Shown: positions 1 to 6,364, counted from the first letter of the stretch. The stretch is 6,697 nucleotides of DNA from Anaerolineales bacterium UBA4826 (GCA_002400365.1 DHFK01000167.1:9548-16244), one strand, 5' to 3'. Notes: generated by a model not told the origin, from the sequence alone. Program-made: numbers and translations.

Positions 1-6
1 CCCGCC

Positions 7-61
7 TCAAGGCTTGAATCCGGCAATGAATGCCTGCCAATTCGACGACGCCGAAAGGCCC
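7..61. other. Left-edge sequence with no recognised gene
   Basis: This stretch lies downstream of the broken hemQ remnant and carries no recognisable gene on either strand. On the minus strand, the frame next to the hemQ frame reads a short tail (roughly SFPEGLSASSNWQAF, then a few residues) ending at TGA at 7-9. That frame opens only after a stop at 82-84, so it is a very short peptide and does not match the HemQ continuation. A plus-strand reading frame at 14-220 runs mostly through the hemQ remnant and the end of hemB in antisense and has no recognisable motif. I see no convincing intrinsic terminator for the operon here. Confidence 0.4.
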
Positions 62-178
62 TCAGGGAAAGATGTGCTCGTTCATCATTCCCTGCCGCGT
101 GTCCTTGCGCATGAGGTACCAATCCGTTGTTTTGGAGCATGGATAGACGATCAAATAGCGTTGGCGCTCTGGCTCGAA
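62..178 (-). pseudogene. hemQ: Fragment of hemQ (chlorite dismutase-family coproheme decarboxylase)
   Basis: Read from 178 down to the TGA at 62-64, this 38-residue piece contains RYLIVYPCSKTTDWYLM followed by a segment ending RQGMMNEHI. That is the mid-protein signature of the HemQ/Cld family, which usually reads YLxVYPxxKTxxWYLLPxEER, then a few residues, then MMxEHI. HemQ converts coproheme to heme b, the last step of the coproporphyrin-dependent pathway, and is normally about 230-250 residues. Here there is no start codon and the N-terminal half is absent. The frame stops two residues after the EHI motif, where the family continues with a conserved tyrosine- and glycine-containing stretch. 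The piece begins directly at the hemB stop codon and in the same frame, which suggests that a deletion joined the end of hemB to the inside of hemQ. Seen: the motif and both breaks. Inferred: an inactivated late-pathway gene. An intact copy may exist elsewhere. Confidence 0.75.
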
Positions 179-1228
179 TTATCTCTGCGTTCTTGGCATC
201 CTGTGCGGTTCATTGGATAGCCACCGCACGGCGTCTTTGGCGTGGTACGTCAGAATCATATCCGCGCCCGCGCGTTTGATCGCGGTGAGAATTTCCAGTG
301 CGACTTGTTTCTCGTCGAGCCAACCGTTGCGCGCCGCGGCTTTGATCATCGAGTATTCGCCGCTGACGTTGTACGCGGCGACCGGGAGATCCACTGCGTC
401 GCGGACGCGCCGGATGATGTCGAGGTACGCGAGCGCAGGCTTGACCATCACCATGTCCGCGCCCTCTTCGGTGTCGAGCGACACCTCGCGCAGTGCCTCG
501 CGCGCGTTCGCGACATCCATCTGATACTGCCGCCGATCGCCAAACTGCGGCGGGGAAGCCGCCGCCTCACGGAACGGGCCGTAAAACGCTGAGGCGTACT
601 TGGATGCATACGCGAGAATCGCCGTGTCCGGGAATCCCTCCGCGTCGAGCGCGGCGCGAATCGCGCCAACCTGTCCATCCATCATCGCGCTCGGCGCGAC
701 GACGTCTGCGCCGGCTGCGGCATGGGACACCGCCGTCAGTCCCAGGTACTTTAACGTCTCGTCGTTATCAACTTGTCCATCGCGCACGATGCCGCAGTGT
801 CCCTGCGCGGTGTACTGACACATGCACACGTCGGTCATCACAATCAAATCAGGATTGACGCGCTTGCAGACGCGGATCGCTTCTTGCACAATACCTTGCT
901 CGGCGTAATCTTCGGAGCCTAGTTCGTCCTTGCGTTCAGGCAAACCGAACAAGATCACCGCAGGAATGTCGAGCGCGCTCACTTGTTCGATTTCGTGCGC
1001 GAGCACGTCCAGCGATTGGTGGTACACGCCTGGCATCGAGCCGATTTCTTCGCGTAGGTTCGTGCCGTGCACGACAAAGAGCGGATAGATGAAATCGCGC
1101 GCGTTCACTTCTGTCTCGCGCGCGAGCGCGCGCAGATTCTCGGTGCGACGCAGACGACGCGGACGCACACCGAGGAAATGGGGTGTGGATGCCGTTGGCG
1201 GCGTAAATTTGATTTTCTGCTCAAGCAT
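179..1228 (-). CDS. hemB: Delta-aminolevulinic acid dehydratase (porphobilinogen synthase)
   Basis: HemB condenses two 5-aminolevulinate molecules to porphobilinogen in the cytoplasm, the first common step of tetrapyrrole synthesis after ALA. The 349-residue protein is slightly longer than the usual 320-340. The A-site lysine is in YASKYASAFYGPFR (Lys210) and the P-site Schiff-base lysine is in MVKPALAYLD (Lys263). The cysteine triad Cys135, Cys137 and Cys145 (DVCMCQYTAQGHCG) marks the zinc-dependent class rather than the magnesium-only class that lacks these cysteines. The ATG start at 1226-1228 is supported by an AGGA site at 1237-1240 with 8 nt spacing, and the N-terminal segment through RPRRLRRTE is normal for the family. 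The gene lies 51 nt after hemCD and is the last intact gene of the operon. After the usual C-terminal RWL there is a tail of about 12 residues (SNEPHRMPRTQR) before TAA. That tail may not be native, because the hemQ remnant starts directly behind it in the same frame. Confidence 0.97.
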   Translation of the reverse strand: MLEQKIKFTPPTASTPHFLGVRPRRLRRTENLRALARETEVNARDFIYPLFVVHGTNLREEIGSMPGVYHQSLDVLAHEIEQVSALDIPAVILFGLPERKDELGSEDYAEQGIVQEAIRVCKRVNPDLIVMTDVCMCQYTAQGHCGIVRDGQVDNDETLKYLGLTAVSHAAAGADVVAPSAMMDGQVGAIRAALDAEGFPDTAILAYASKYASAFYGPFREAAASPPQFGDRRQYQMDVANAREALREVSLDTEEGADMVMVKPALAYLDIIRRVRDAVDLPVAAYNVSGEYSMIKAAARNGWLDEKQVALEILTAIKRAGADMILTYHAKDAVRWLSNEPHRMPRTQR

Positions 1229-1279
1229 TTTCGCATTCCTTTGAGAACAAGGCGGACGCGGCCAAGTGTGGCGAAGAGA

Positions 1280-2989
1280 CTAGTTTCCGCGTTCGTCGGC
1301 GTCTGGCTGCATCCCATAGAATTCCACCATCGCGCGCACGAGTCCATCCACCGTATGCTCGTCGGCGACCGCGTCCACGCGCAGACCCAGTGCGCGCGCC
1401 GTTTGTGCGGTCACCGGACCGATGCAGAACACGGCGGCGTTCGTGAGATTGTCGCGCGCGCCGTTGACCAGCGCGACCAAGTTGCGCACAGTGGAGGAAC
1501 TGGTGAACGTGACCGCGTCCACGCGGGGCAACTCGTTCATTGGATTTTTCGGCGCGATGGTACGGTACGCATCCACGTCCGTCACCGCGACGCGGCGCGC
1601 TTCCAGTCCGCGCGCCAGCGCAGCGGAGGCAATGTCGGCGCGCAGGAGCAGTGCGCGCTGGCCGCGCTCAATTGGCAATTCGACGGCAATTTGCTCGCCG
1701 AGAAATTTCGTCGGCACGAAATCCACGCGCACGCCGAGTTCTCCGAGCGCGTGCGCAGTGGCGGGACCGATTGCCGCAACCTTCGCCGACGCGAGCCCAG
1801 TTGGCGATTGGCCGAGCGCGTGCAGACGATCCGCGACGGCGCGCACGCCATTCGCGCTCGTGAAAATCACCCAGTCGAATTCGCGCAGACGCGCAAGCGC
1901 GGCGTCAAGCGCGGCGAAATCGTCGAGCGGCGCGAAATCAATCGTGGGGAATTCTATCGGCTCGCCCCCGCGCGCGCGGATTTTATCCGCGAGCCCGGCC
2001 GCTTGTTCGCGGGCACGCGTGATCAGAAATTTCCGTCCGCGTAGGGGCGCGACGGGTTTCGTGCCTACAGCGCCGCGGGATAGCCGTTGCGCTAGTTCTG
2101 TGCCCAGTTCCTCCGCGCGCGTCCTGTCTCCGCGCATGTCGCCGCGCGTGATGCGCGTTCCATCGTCCGACGCGATGAGTGCGCGCAAATGCAGTTCGCC
2201 ATCGCACATTTCCGCGTGCGCCCCAATCGGCATCCGACACCCGCCGCCGAGCGCGCGCAAGCATGCGCGTTCCGCCATTACTGCCGCGCGCGTTGGCGCG
2301 TGATCGAGTTGCGAAACGAGTGATGCAAGTTCGACAGCGTCTGCGCGGATTTCAAGCGCGAGCGCACCTTGACCTGGGTCGGGCAGGAATGTGTCGAGTG
2401 GCAAGTACTCGGTGATCTCGCTCGCGCGGCCAAGCCGAAGCGCGCCGGCGGCGGCAATCACGATCGCGTCGTAAGCGTCCGTTTGGGCTTTACGCAAACG
2501 CGTATCTACGTTGCCGCGCAGCGGAACGATTTGCACGTCGGGTCGCAACGCGAGGACTTGGGCGCTGCGTCGCGCGGACGCTGTGCCGACGCGCGCGCCA
2601 CGCGGTAGTTGCATTAGACCGACGCGGTGCCGCGAGACAATGCAATCGCGTGGATCCGCGCGCGCGCTGATCGCGGCAAGCGTCAGTCCTTCGGTAGTCT
2701 CGGTTGGCAAATCCTTGAGACTGTGCACCGCGAGGTCAATTTCGTGCGCGAGCAGAGCGTTTTCGATTTCTTTTGTGAATACGCCCAGCCCACCGAGTTC
2801 GGCAAGCGAACGCGTCTGGTCTTGATCGCCGCTTGTCTTGATGATGCGCGTCTCGATTTGGAGATTGGGGACGAGACGCTCGAGCGCGGCGATGACGTGA
2901 TTTGTCTGCCACTGGGCGAGCGCGCTGCCGCGCGTGCCAACGACAATTTTTGATTTAGGCTTGAGACTTGCTGGTTTATGATTTATCAT
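1280..2989 (-). CDS. hemCD: Fused hydroxymethylbilane synthase / uroporphyrinogen-III synthase
   Basis: The first half (about residues 14-305) is HemC, which polymerises four porphobilinogens into hydroxymethylbilane. The second half (about 317-560) is HemD, which closes and inverts ring D to give uroporphyrinogen III. HemC shows KIVVGTRGSALA near the N terminus, the catalytic Asp93 in HSLKDLP, and Cys251 in GGGCRMPIGAHA, which carries the dipyrromethane cofactor. The usual GGKG motif reads GGLGVFTKE, with Leu replacing the lysine. HemD is a weakly conserved family, but GRKFLITRARE (318-328), FTSANGVRAV (376-385), IGPATA (407-412), TFTSSSTVRNLV and IGPVTAQTARALG are typical. With both domains complete, the labile hydroxymethylbilane could pass between them. 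I chose the ATG at 2987-2989 because it places the HemC motif at the normal distance; a more upstream ATG at 3136 would add 49 arginine-rich residues lying antiparallel inside hemL. No strong ribosome binding site is visible, and the 14-nt overlap with hemL suggests translational coupling. The stop is TAG at 1280-1282. Confidence 0.96.
   Translation of the reverse strand: MINHKPASLKPKSKIVVGTRGSALAQWQTNHVIAALERLVPNLQIETRIIKTSGDQDQTRSLAELGGLGVFTKEIENALLAHEIDLAVHSLKDLPTETTEGLTLAAISARADPRDCIVSRHRVGLMQLPRGARVGTASARRSAQVLALRPDVQIVPLRGNVDTRLRKAQTDAYDAIVIAAAGALRLGRASEITEYLPLDTFLPDPGQGALALEIRADAVELASLVSQLDHAPTRAAVMAERACLRALGGGCRMPIGAHAEMCDGELHLRALIASDDGTRITRGDMRGDRTRAEELGTELAQRLSRGAVGTKPVAPLRGRKFLITRAREQAAGLADKIRARGGEPIEFPTIDFAPLDDFAALDAALARLREFDWVIFTSANGVRAVADRLHALGQSPTGLASAKVAAIGPATAHALGELGVRVDFVPTKFLGEQIAVELPIERGQRALLLRADIASAALARGLEARRVAVTDVDAYRTIAPKNPMNELPRVDAVTFTSSSTVRNLVALVNGARDNLTNAAVFCIGPVTAQTARALGLRVDAVADEHTVDGLVRAMVEFYGMQPDADERGN
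2976..2989 (-). other. hemL/hemCD coding overlap
   Basis: The hemCD start codon (2987-2989) lies 14 nt before the end of the hemL TAA (2976-2978), in a different frame (GATGATAAATCATAA). No good Shine-Dalgarno sequence precedes the hemCD ATG. Ribosomes finishing hemL are therefore the likely source of hemCD initiation, which would tie HemC-HemD output to HemL output. The overlap is directly visible; the coupling is inferred. Confidence 0.8.
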
Positions 2990-4292
2990 CTGCGATTGCT
3001 TGCAATGCTTTTCCTGCGGCAGCGACCGTTCGCGCGATGTCCGCTTCGGTGTGCGCGAGCGAGACAAACGCGGCTTCAAATTGCGACGGCGCAAGATAGA
3101 TGCCGAGTTCGAGCATTGTGTGAAAAAAGCGCGCATAGCGTCTTGTGTCCGCGGTCTTGGCGGATGCGTAGTCGGTCACGGGAGATGGAGTAAAGAACGC
3201 GGTCAGCATCGAGCCGACGCGATTGACCACCACAGGGATTTTCGCCGCGCGCGCCGCGTCATTCAAACCGCGCTCGAGTTGCGCGCCGCGCGCCTCAAGT
3301 TGTGCGTACGCGTTCTGGGTCGCCGCAATCGCGTCGAGTGTGGCAATGCCTGCTGCCATCGCGAGAGGATTGCCCGACAGCGTGCCGGCCTGATAAACAG
3401 GTCCGAGCGGCGCGACCATCTGCATAACGTCGCGGCGTCCGCCGTATGCGCCCACGGGCAGACCGCCGCCGATAATTTTGCCGAGGCACGTCAGGTCAGG
3501 TTTGATTTGATAGAGTGTCTGCGCGCCGCCCCACGCCACGCGGAACCCCGTAATCACCTCGTCGAAAATCAAGAGCGCGTTGTGTGCGCGCGTGAGACTC
3601 CACAAACCCGTGAGAAAACTCTTCTGCGACGGCACAACGCCCACATTTCCCGCGATGGGTTCAACGATTACCGCCGCGATTTCAGCCGAGTGTGCCTCAA
3701 AGAGTTTCACCACCGCATCCAAATCGTTGTATGGCGCACTGAGCGTCGTCGCCGTGATAGATTCGGGTACGCCCGCGCTGTCAGGCAGGGCGAGAGTGGC
3801 GACGCCCGATCCCGCTTTGGCGAGCAGAAAATCGGCGTGTCCGTGATAGCCACCGTCGAACTTGATGATCTTGTCCCGGCGCGTGAAGGCGCGCGCAAGA
3901 CGAATCGCGCTCATTGTCGCTTCGGTGCCCGAACTGACCAAGCGCAACAGCTCGAGCGAGGGAAGCGCGCGCGTGATGCGTTTGCCCAGTTCGAGCTCCA
4001 GTTCGCACGGCGCGCCATAACTGGTGCCGCGCGTTGCCGCGTCTTGAATTGCCGTGACGACGCGCGGATGGGCGTGCCCGAGAATGAGTGGCCCCCACGA
4101 TCCAAGGTAATCGAGGTACGCGTTGCCATCCGCATCGAATACTTGTGCGCCCGCGCCGCGCGCGATGAAGCGCGGCTCTCCGCCGACGCTGCGCCACGCG
4201 CGCACGGGGCTGTTGACGCCGCCAGGAAAAAGGCGGGACGCGGTTTCGAAGAATCTATGAGAGATTTCTGCCGGCATCAATTCTTGTTCCAA
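2976..4292 (-). CDS. hemL: Glutamate-1-semialdehyde 2,1-aminomutase
   Basis: HemL is a PLP-dependent class III aminotransferase-fold enzyme that converts glutamate-1-semialdehyde to 5-aminolevulinate, the second committed step of the C5 pathway. The 438-residue length is normal. Family marks are FPGGVNSPVRAWRSVGG near residue 22, GSWGPLILGHAHP (64-76), SSGTEATMSAIRLAR (120-134), FDGGYHGHADFLL (145-157), the mobile active-site loop GSGVATLALPDSAGVP, IFDEVITGFR (242-251), and the PLP lysine Lys272 in CLGKIIGGGLPVGAYGG. The start is TTG at 4290-4292, placed 4 nt after a strong GGAGG (4297-4301). An ATG five codons inside (4275-4277) is possible but sits 19 nt from that site. The gene begins 32 nt after hemA ends and overlaps hemCD by 14 nt. 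HemA passes its unstable aldehyde product to HemL in known systems, and the adjacency fits that. Confidence 0.97.
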   Translation of the reverse strand: MEQELMPAEISHRFFETASRLFPGGVNSPVRAWRSVGGEPRFIARGAGAQVFDADGNAYLDYLGSWGPLILGHAHPRVVTAIQDAATRGTSYGAPCELELELGKRITRALPSLELLRLVSSGTEATMSAIRLARAFTRRDKIIKFDGGYHGHADFLLAKAGSGVATLALPDSAGVPESITATTLSAPYNDLDAVVKLFEAHSAEIAAVIVEPIAGNVGVVPSQKSFLTGLWSLTRAHNALLIFDEVITGFRVAWGGAQTLYQIKPDLTCLGKIIGGGLPVGAYGGRRDVMQMVAPLGPVYQAGTLSGNPLAMAAGIATLDAIAATQNAYAQLEARGAQLERGLNDAARAAKIPVVVNRVGSMLTAFFTPSPVTDYASAKTADTRRYARFFHTMLELGIYLAPSQFEAAFVSLAHTEADIARTVAAAGKALQAIADDKS

Positions 4293-4294
4293 TT

Positions 4295-4301
4295 CTCCTC
4301 C
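4295..4301 (-). promoter_or_regulatory. Ribosome binding site deciding the hemL TTG start
   Basis: GGAGGAG on the minus strand lies directly upstream of the TTG at 4290-4292 (4 nt from the GGAGG core). It is the only strong Shine-Dalgarno sequence in the hemA-hemL gap. It favours the TTG over the inner ATG at 4275-4277, though the spacing is on the short side. Confidence 0.6.
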
Positions 4302-4324
4302 GCCGAGAGCGCAAAGAAAAAGGG

Positions 4325-5620
4325 TTAGCCCTGCGGTTCGCTTTCGGATAGCTCAAACAACTCGCGCAGCGCGGCGAGATAAACTTGCCCGTCGCCGCTT
4401 TGCACGCGTTCTTTCAAATGCGCCGTCGGCGCGGCGAGTAATTTGCTGACAATTCCTGCCGCGAGTGCCGCAATCACGTTGCGGTCGCGTGCGCTCAAAT
4501 GCAAATGTCCCAGCTGACACATTGCCTTGTTCAGTTCCAGCGCGCGAATTGTCTCCGCGCGCGCGCGCAGTTCCGCGATCACGGGCGCCGCGCGGCGCGC
4601 CGCGAACCAGCGCTGGAACGCTTGCGCCTCTTCAGCGATGATGGTGCGTACCTTGGCCGCTTCTTTCTCACGCTCGGCGAGATTGTCCCGCGCGAGGCCT
4701 TGCAGGTCATCGAGATGGGAGAGATGCACATTGGGAATTTGCGCCGCGCGCGGGTCAATGTCACGCGGCATGGCAATGTCAATCAGCATCAGCGCGCGCG
4801 CCGAACGCGCAGCCATCGCGCGTTCGATCATCGCCGCGCTAAGAATGGTGTGCGGCGCGCCCGTCGCGCTGATCACCACGTCGGTTTGGCTCAGCGCGGC
4901 TTCGAGTTCAGAAAATGGAATCGCGTTGCCGCCGAGGTCGCTCGCGATTTCCAGCGCGTGATCGAACGTGCGGCTCGTGACGCGGAGCACGCTCACGCCA
5001 TCGGCACAGAGATTTTTCGCGACCCGTTGTCCCATTTCGCCCGAGCCGATCACGAGCACGGCGCGGTCTTGCAGCGTGCCGATTTTCTGCCGCGCCAGTT
5101 CGACCGCGGCGTACGCGACGGATGCCGCGCCGCGACCGATTGCGGTTTCCGTGCGCGCGCGTTTGCCCGTGTGAATTGCCGCGTGAAAGAGCGTGGTGAG
5201 GATCGCGCCGAGGGTGTGCTGCTGTTGAGCGAACTCGTAGGCTGCCCGCACCTGCCCGAGAATCTCAAATTCGCCGACGATCATCGAATCGAGCCCCGCC
5301 GCCACGGTCAGCGCGTGCACGACCGCGGCGTGCTCGCGACGCGCGTAGAGGCAGTGGTCGAACGCAAAGGAAGCGAACTCGCGGCGCGCGGCAAAGAAAT
5401 CGTGCAGCGCGGCTTCACCACGCAAAGGATCGCCCGTGACGGCGTACACTTCGGTGCGATTGCAGGTAGAAAGAATCAGTGCTTCGGCAAGTGGACTGGA
5501 AGGCGCAATGAGTTGGGGCAATGCGTGCGCAAGGTCTTGGCGCGTGCAGGCGACTTGTTCCCGTACGTGAATCGGCGCGGTGGTGTGGTTCAATCCCACC
5601 ATCAGAATGGTTGGATTCAC
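4325..5620 (-). CDS. hemA: Glutamyl-tRNA reductase
   Basis: HemA reduces glutamyl-tRNA(Glu) with NADPH to glutamate-1-semialdehyde, the first and usually rate-controlling step of C5 tetrapyrrole synthesis. With the GTG start the protein has 431 residues, normal for the family. Visible marks are VGLNHTTAPIHVREQ (8-22), the catalytic cysteine Cys53 in LSTCNRTEVYAV, AAGLDSMIVGEFEILGQVR (107-125), the NADPH-binding loop VLVIGSGEMGQRVAKNL (188-204), SATGAP (251-256), DIAMPRDIDP (281-290) and a helical C-terminal dimerisation domain containing FQRWFAARRAAPVIAELR. I chose GTG at 5618-5620 because an AGGAG lies 7 nt upstream and the N terminus then has family-typical length. A TTG eight codons upstream (5642-5644) has an AGGAG only 3 nt away. 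The gene lies 30 nt after the regulator and 32 nt before hemL. The codons for LRARAE contain a 13-nt CG alternation at 4556-4568. Confidence 0.97.
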   Translation of the reverse strand: MNPTILMVGLNHTTAPIHVREQVACTRQDLAHALPQLIAPSSPLAEALILSTCNRTEVYAVTGDPLRGEAALHDFFAARREFASFAFDHCLYARREHAAVVHALTVAAGLDSMIVGEFEILGQVRAAYEFAQQQHTLGAILTTLFHAAIHTGKRARTETAIGRGAASVAYAAVELARQKIGTLQDRAVLVIGSGEMGQRVAKNLCADGVSVLRVTSRTFDHALEIASDLGGNAIPFSELEAALSQTDVVISATGAPHTILSAAMIERAMAARSARALMLIDIAMPRDIDPRAAQIPNVHLSHLDDLQGLARDNLAEREKEAAKVRTIIAEEAQAFQRWFAARRAAPVIAELRARAETIRALELNKAMCQLGHLHLSARDRNVIAALAAGIVSKLLAAPTAHLKERVQSGDGQVYLAALRELFELSESEPQG

Positions 5621-5627
5621 AAGCGAA

Positions 5628-5632
5628 CTCCT
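5628..5632 (-). promoter_or_regulatory. Ribosome binding site deciding the hemA GTG start
   Basis: AGGAG on the minus strand lies 7 nt before the GTG at 5618-5620. A second AGGAG overlaps the regulator's stop codon, but it sits only 3 nt before the upstream TTG (5642-5644), too close for efficient initiation there. Confidence 0.65.
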
Positions 5633-5650
5633 GAAATCCTTCAAATGCTC

Positions 5651-6277
5651 CTACTGGTACGCGTCGAGCAGGGCAAGCAGAATTTCGTCGAGGAACGCGC
5701 TGACGCGCTCGAACAGTCGCGCATCTTCCTCGTCGCCGGTACGCGAACCGAGTTTGTCGCTGAGCACCGTTTTCAAAATGATCTGGCGGAAATAGATTGT
5801 GGCGCGCGCGGCGTTCCCGGCAGACAACCCGTTGGCTTGAAATGTGCGACCGTACTCGCGCGCGATGCGCCGGCCTTCATCCAGGAAATGATCGCGCGCC
5901 TCGGGTTCTTCCACAAAGGCAACGACGCACGCGAGCAAATGCTGACCGATCTCGCGTTGCTGCTGACGCTGCTCGGCACTAAGCTTGGTGCCGAGATGCT
6001 GAAACCAAGGGGAGTGCTTGAGCGGGTGAGTCTCTAGTTCTGCCCGAACTACGCGGAGGGCATGTTCCCTCGGAGAAGAATGGTTGTCACTCGGGGATTG
6101 GGATTGGTGATTGAGAAAGTCTTCGAGACCAAAAGCGGAAAAACGACGATGTCCACCTGCGGTACGATAACTGGGCAACACGCCCGCATCAGCCCACTCG
6201 CGGACCGTGCCGATGTGGACACCGAGCAAACGACTGGCTTCGCGAATCGTGAGCCAGTCGCGTGACGCGATCTTCAT
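5651..6277 (-). CDS. MerR/excisionase-type HTH regulator with helical C-terminal domain
   Basis: I do not recognise this 208-residue protein as a named regulator. Residues 8-55 form a winged helix-turn-helix of the MerR/excisionase type: DWLTIREASRLLGVHIGTVREWADAG, then the wing GGHRRFSAFGLEDFL. After a Ser/Asn/Gln-rich linker (about 57-68), residues 70-208 look entirely helical, including the stretch LLACVVAFVEEPEARDHFLD and a region resembling helical sensor modules of PucR/RsbR-like proteins; that resemblance is only an impression. No cobalamin-binding motif of the CarH/LitR type and no Cys-Pro heme motif is visible. A histidine cluster occurs at 84, 88 and 94. The ATG at 6275-6277 is chosen because GGAGGG lies 8 nt upstream; a TTG one codon earlier is less well placed. 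It is the first gene of the hem operon, 30 nt before hemA, so it probably controls heme synthesis and possibly itself. Its ligand is unknown. Confidence 0.85.
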   Translation of the reverse strand: MKIASRDWLTIREASRLLGVHIGTVREWADAGVLPSYRTAGGHRRFSAFGLEDFLNHQSQSPSDNHSSPREHALRVVRAELETHPLKHSPWFQHLGTKLSAEQRQQQREIGQHLLACVVAFVEEPEARDHFLDEGRRIAREYGRTFQANGLSAGNAARATIYFRQIILKTVLSDKLGSRTGDEEDARLFERVSAFLDEILLALLDAYQ

Positions 6278-6285
6278 CAATAAAA

Positions 6286-6291
6286 CCCTCC
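6286..6291 (-). promoter_or_regulatory. Strong ribosome binding site of the HTH regulator
   Basis: GGAGGG on the minus strand stands 8 nt before the ATG at 6275-6277. This is the best Shine-Dalgarno match in the window. It marks the translational entry to the operon and selects the ATG over the adjacent TTG at 6278-6280. Confidence 0.75.
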
Positions 6292-6294
6292 GTC

Positions 6295-6331
6295 AGGTTA
6301 GATTGCCATCTTGACAACCTATCACACCTTA
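6295..6331 (-). promoter_or_regulatory. Candidate operator: AGGT half-sites upstream of the regulator
   Basis: On the minus strand two adjacent 9-bp units, TAAGGTGTG (6323-6331) and ATAGGTTGT (6314-6322), form an imperfect direct repeat. An inverted copy, AGGTTAG on the plus strand, lies at 6295-6301, and between them is the small dyad AGAT-GGCA-ATCT. A further minus-strand AGGTT occurs at 6392-6396. The cluster lies between the candidate promoter and the ribosome binding site of a gene encoding a MerR-type DNA-binding protein, so autoregulation is plausible. The repeats are short and could be chance. Confidence 0.35.
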
Positions 6332-6357
6332 CAGCACTCGGGACTGAGTTTGGTCAA
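6328..6357 (-). promoter_or_regulatory. Weak sigma-70-like promoter candidate for the hem operon
   Basis: The minus strand carries TTGACC (6352-6357), an 18-nt spacer, and TGTAAG (6328-6333) preceded by TG as an extended -10. The -35 matches five of six consensus bases. The -10 matches only four and lacks the key A at position two. Transcription would start near 6321, giving a leader of about 44 nt. The -10 overlaps the first AGGT half-site, which would suit repression. The match is modest. Confidence 0.35.
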
Positions 6358-6364
6358 AAACCAA
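6350..6364. repeat. Short inverted repeat TTGGT / ACCAA
   Basis: The arms TTGGT (6350-6354) and ACCAA (6360-6364) flank five bases, CAAAA, and cover the candidate -35 region. This could be a protein-binding dyad. With 5-bp arms it is too short to act as a terminator and may be chance. Confidence 0.25.

Noticed and set aside
61..71. CCCTGAGGG as an operon terminator on the minus strand
   Set aside because: The arms are four bases with a one-base loop and no T-run follows, so it cannot form a working terminator hairpin.
14..220. A 68-codon plus-strand frame at the left edge
   Set aside because: It is antisense to the hemQ remnant and the hemB end and has no motif. The minus-strand HemQ signature explains the region better.
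1067..2044. A 325-codon plus-strand open frame across the hemB start and the HemD half of hemCD
   Set aside because: It spans two genes and their gap in antisense and has no family features.
2990..3136. An upstream ATG extending hemCD by 49 codons
   Set aside because: The extension lies wholly inside hemL, is a basic low-information stretch, and the HemC family begins near the KIVVGTRGSALA motif, which the ATG at 2987-2989 already fits.
3000..4328. A 442-codon plus-strand open frame opposite hemL
   Set aside because: It mirrors hemL almost end to end, has Arg/His-rich composition without domains, and has no convincing ribosome binding site. It is best explained as a shadow of hemL.
4499..6037. 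A 512-codon plus-strand open frame across hemA and the regulator
   Set aside because: It is antisense to two well-supported genes, is rich in Arg and Ala, and has no recognisable motif. Such frames arise opposite GC-rich genes with strong codon bias.
5651..6277. The regulator as a B12-dependent CarH/LitR photoreceptor
   Set aside because: The N-terminal domain is similar in type, but the protein is too short and shows no cobalamin-binding DxHxxG-type motif in its helical half.
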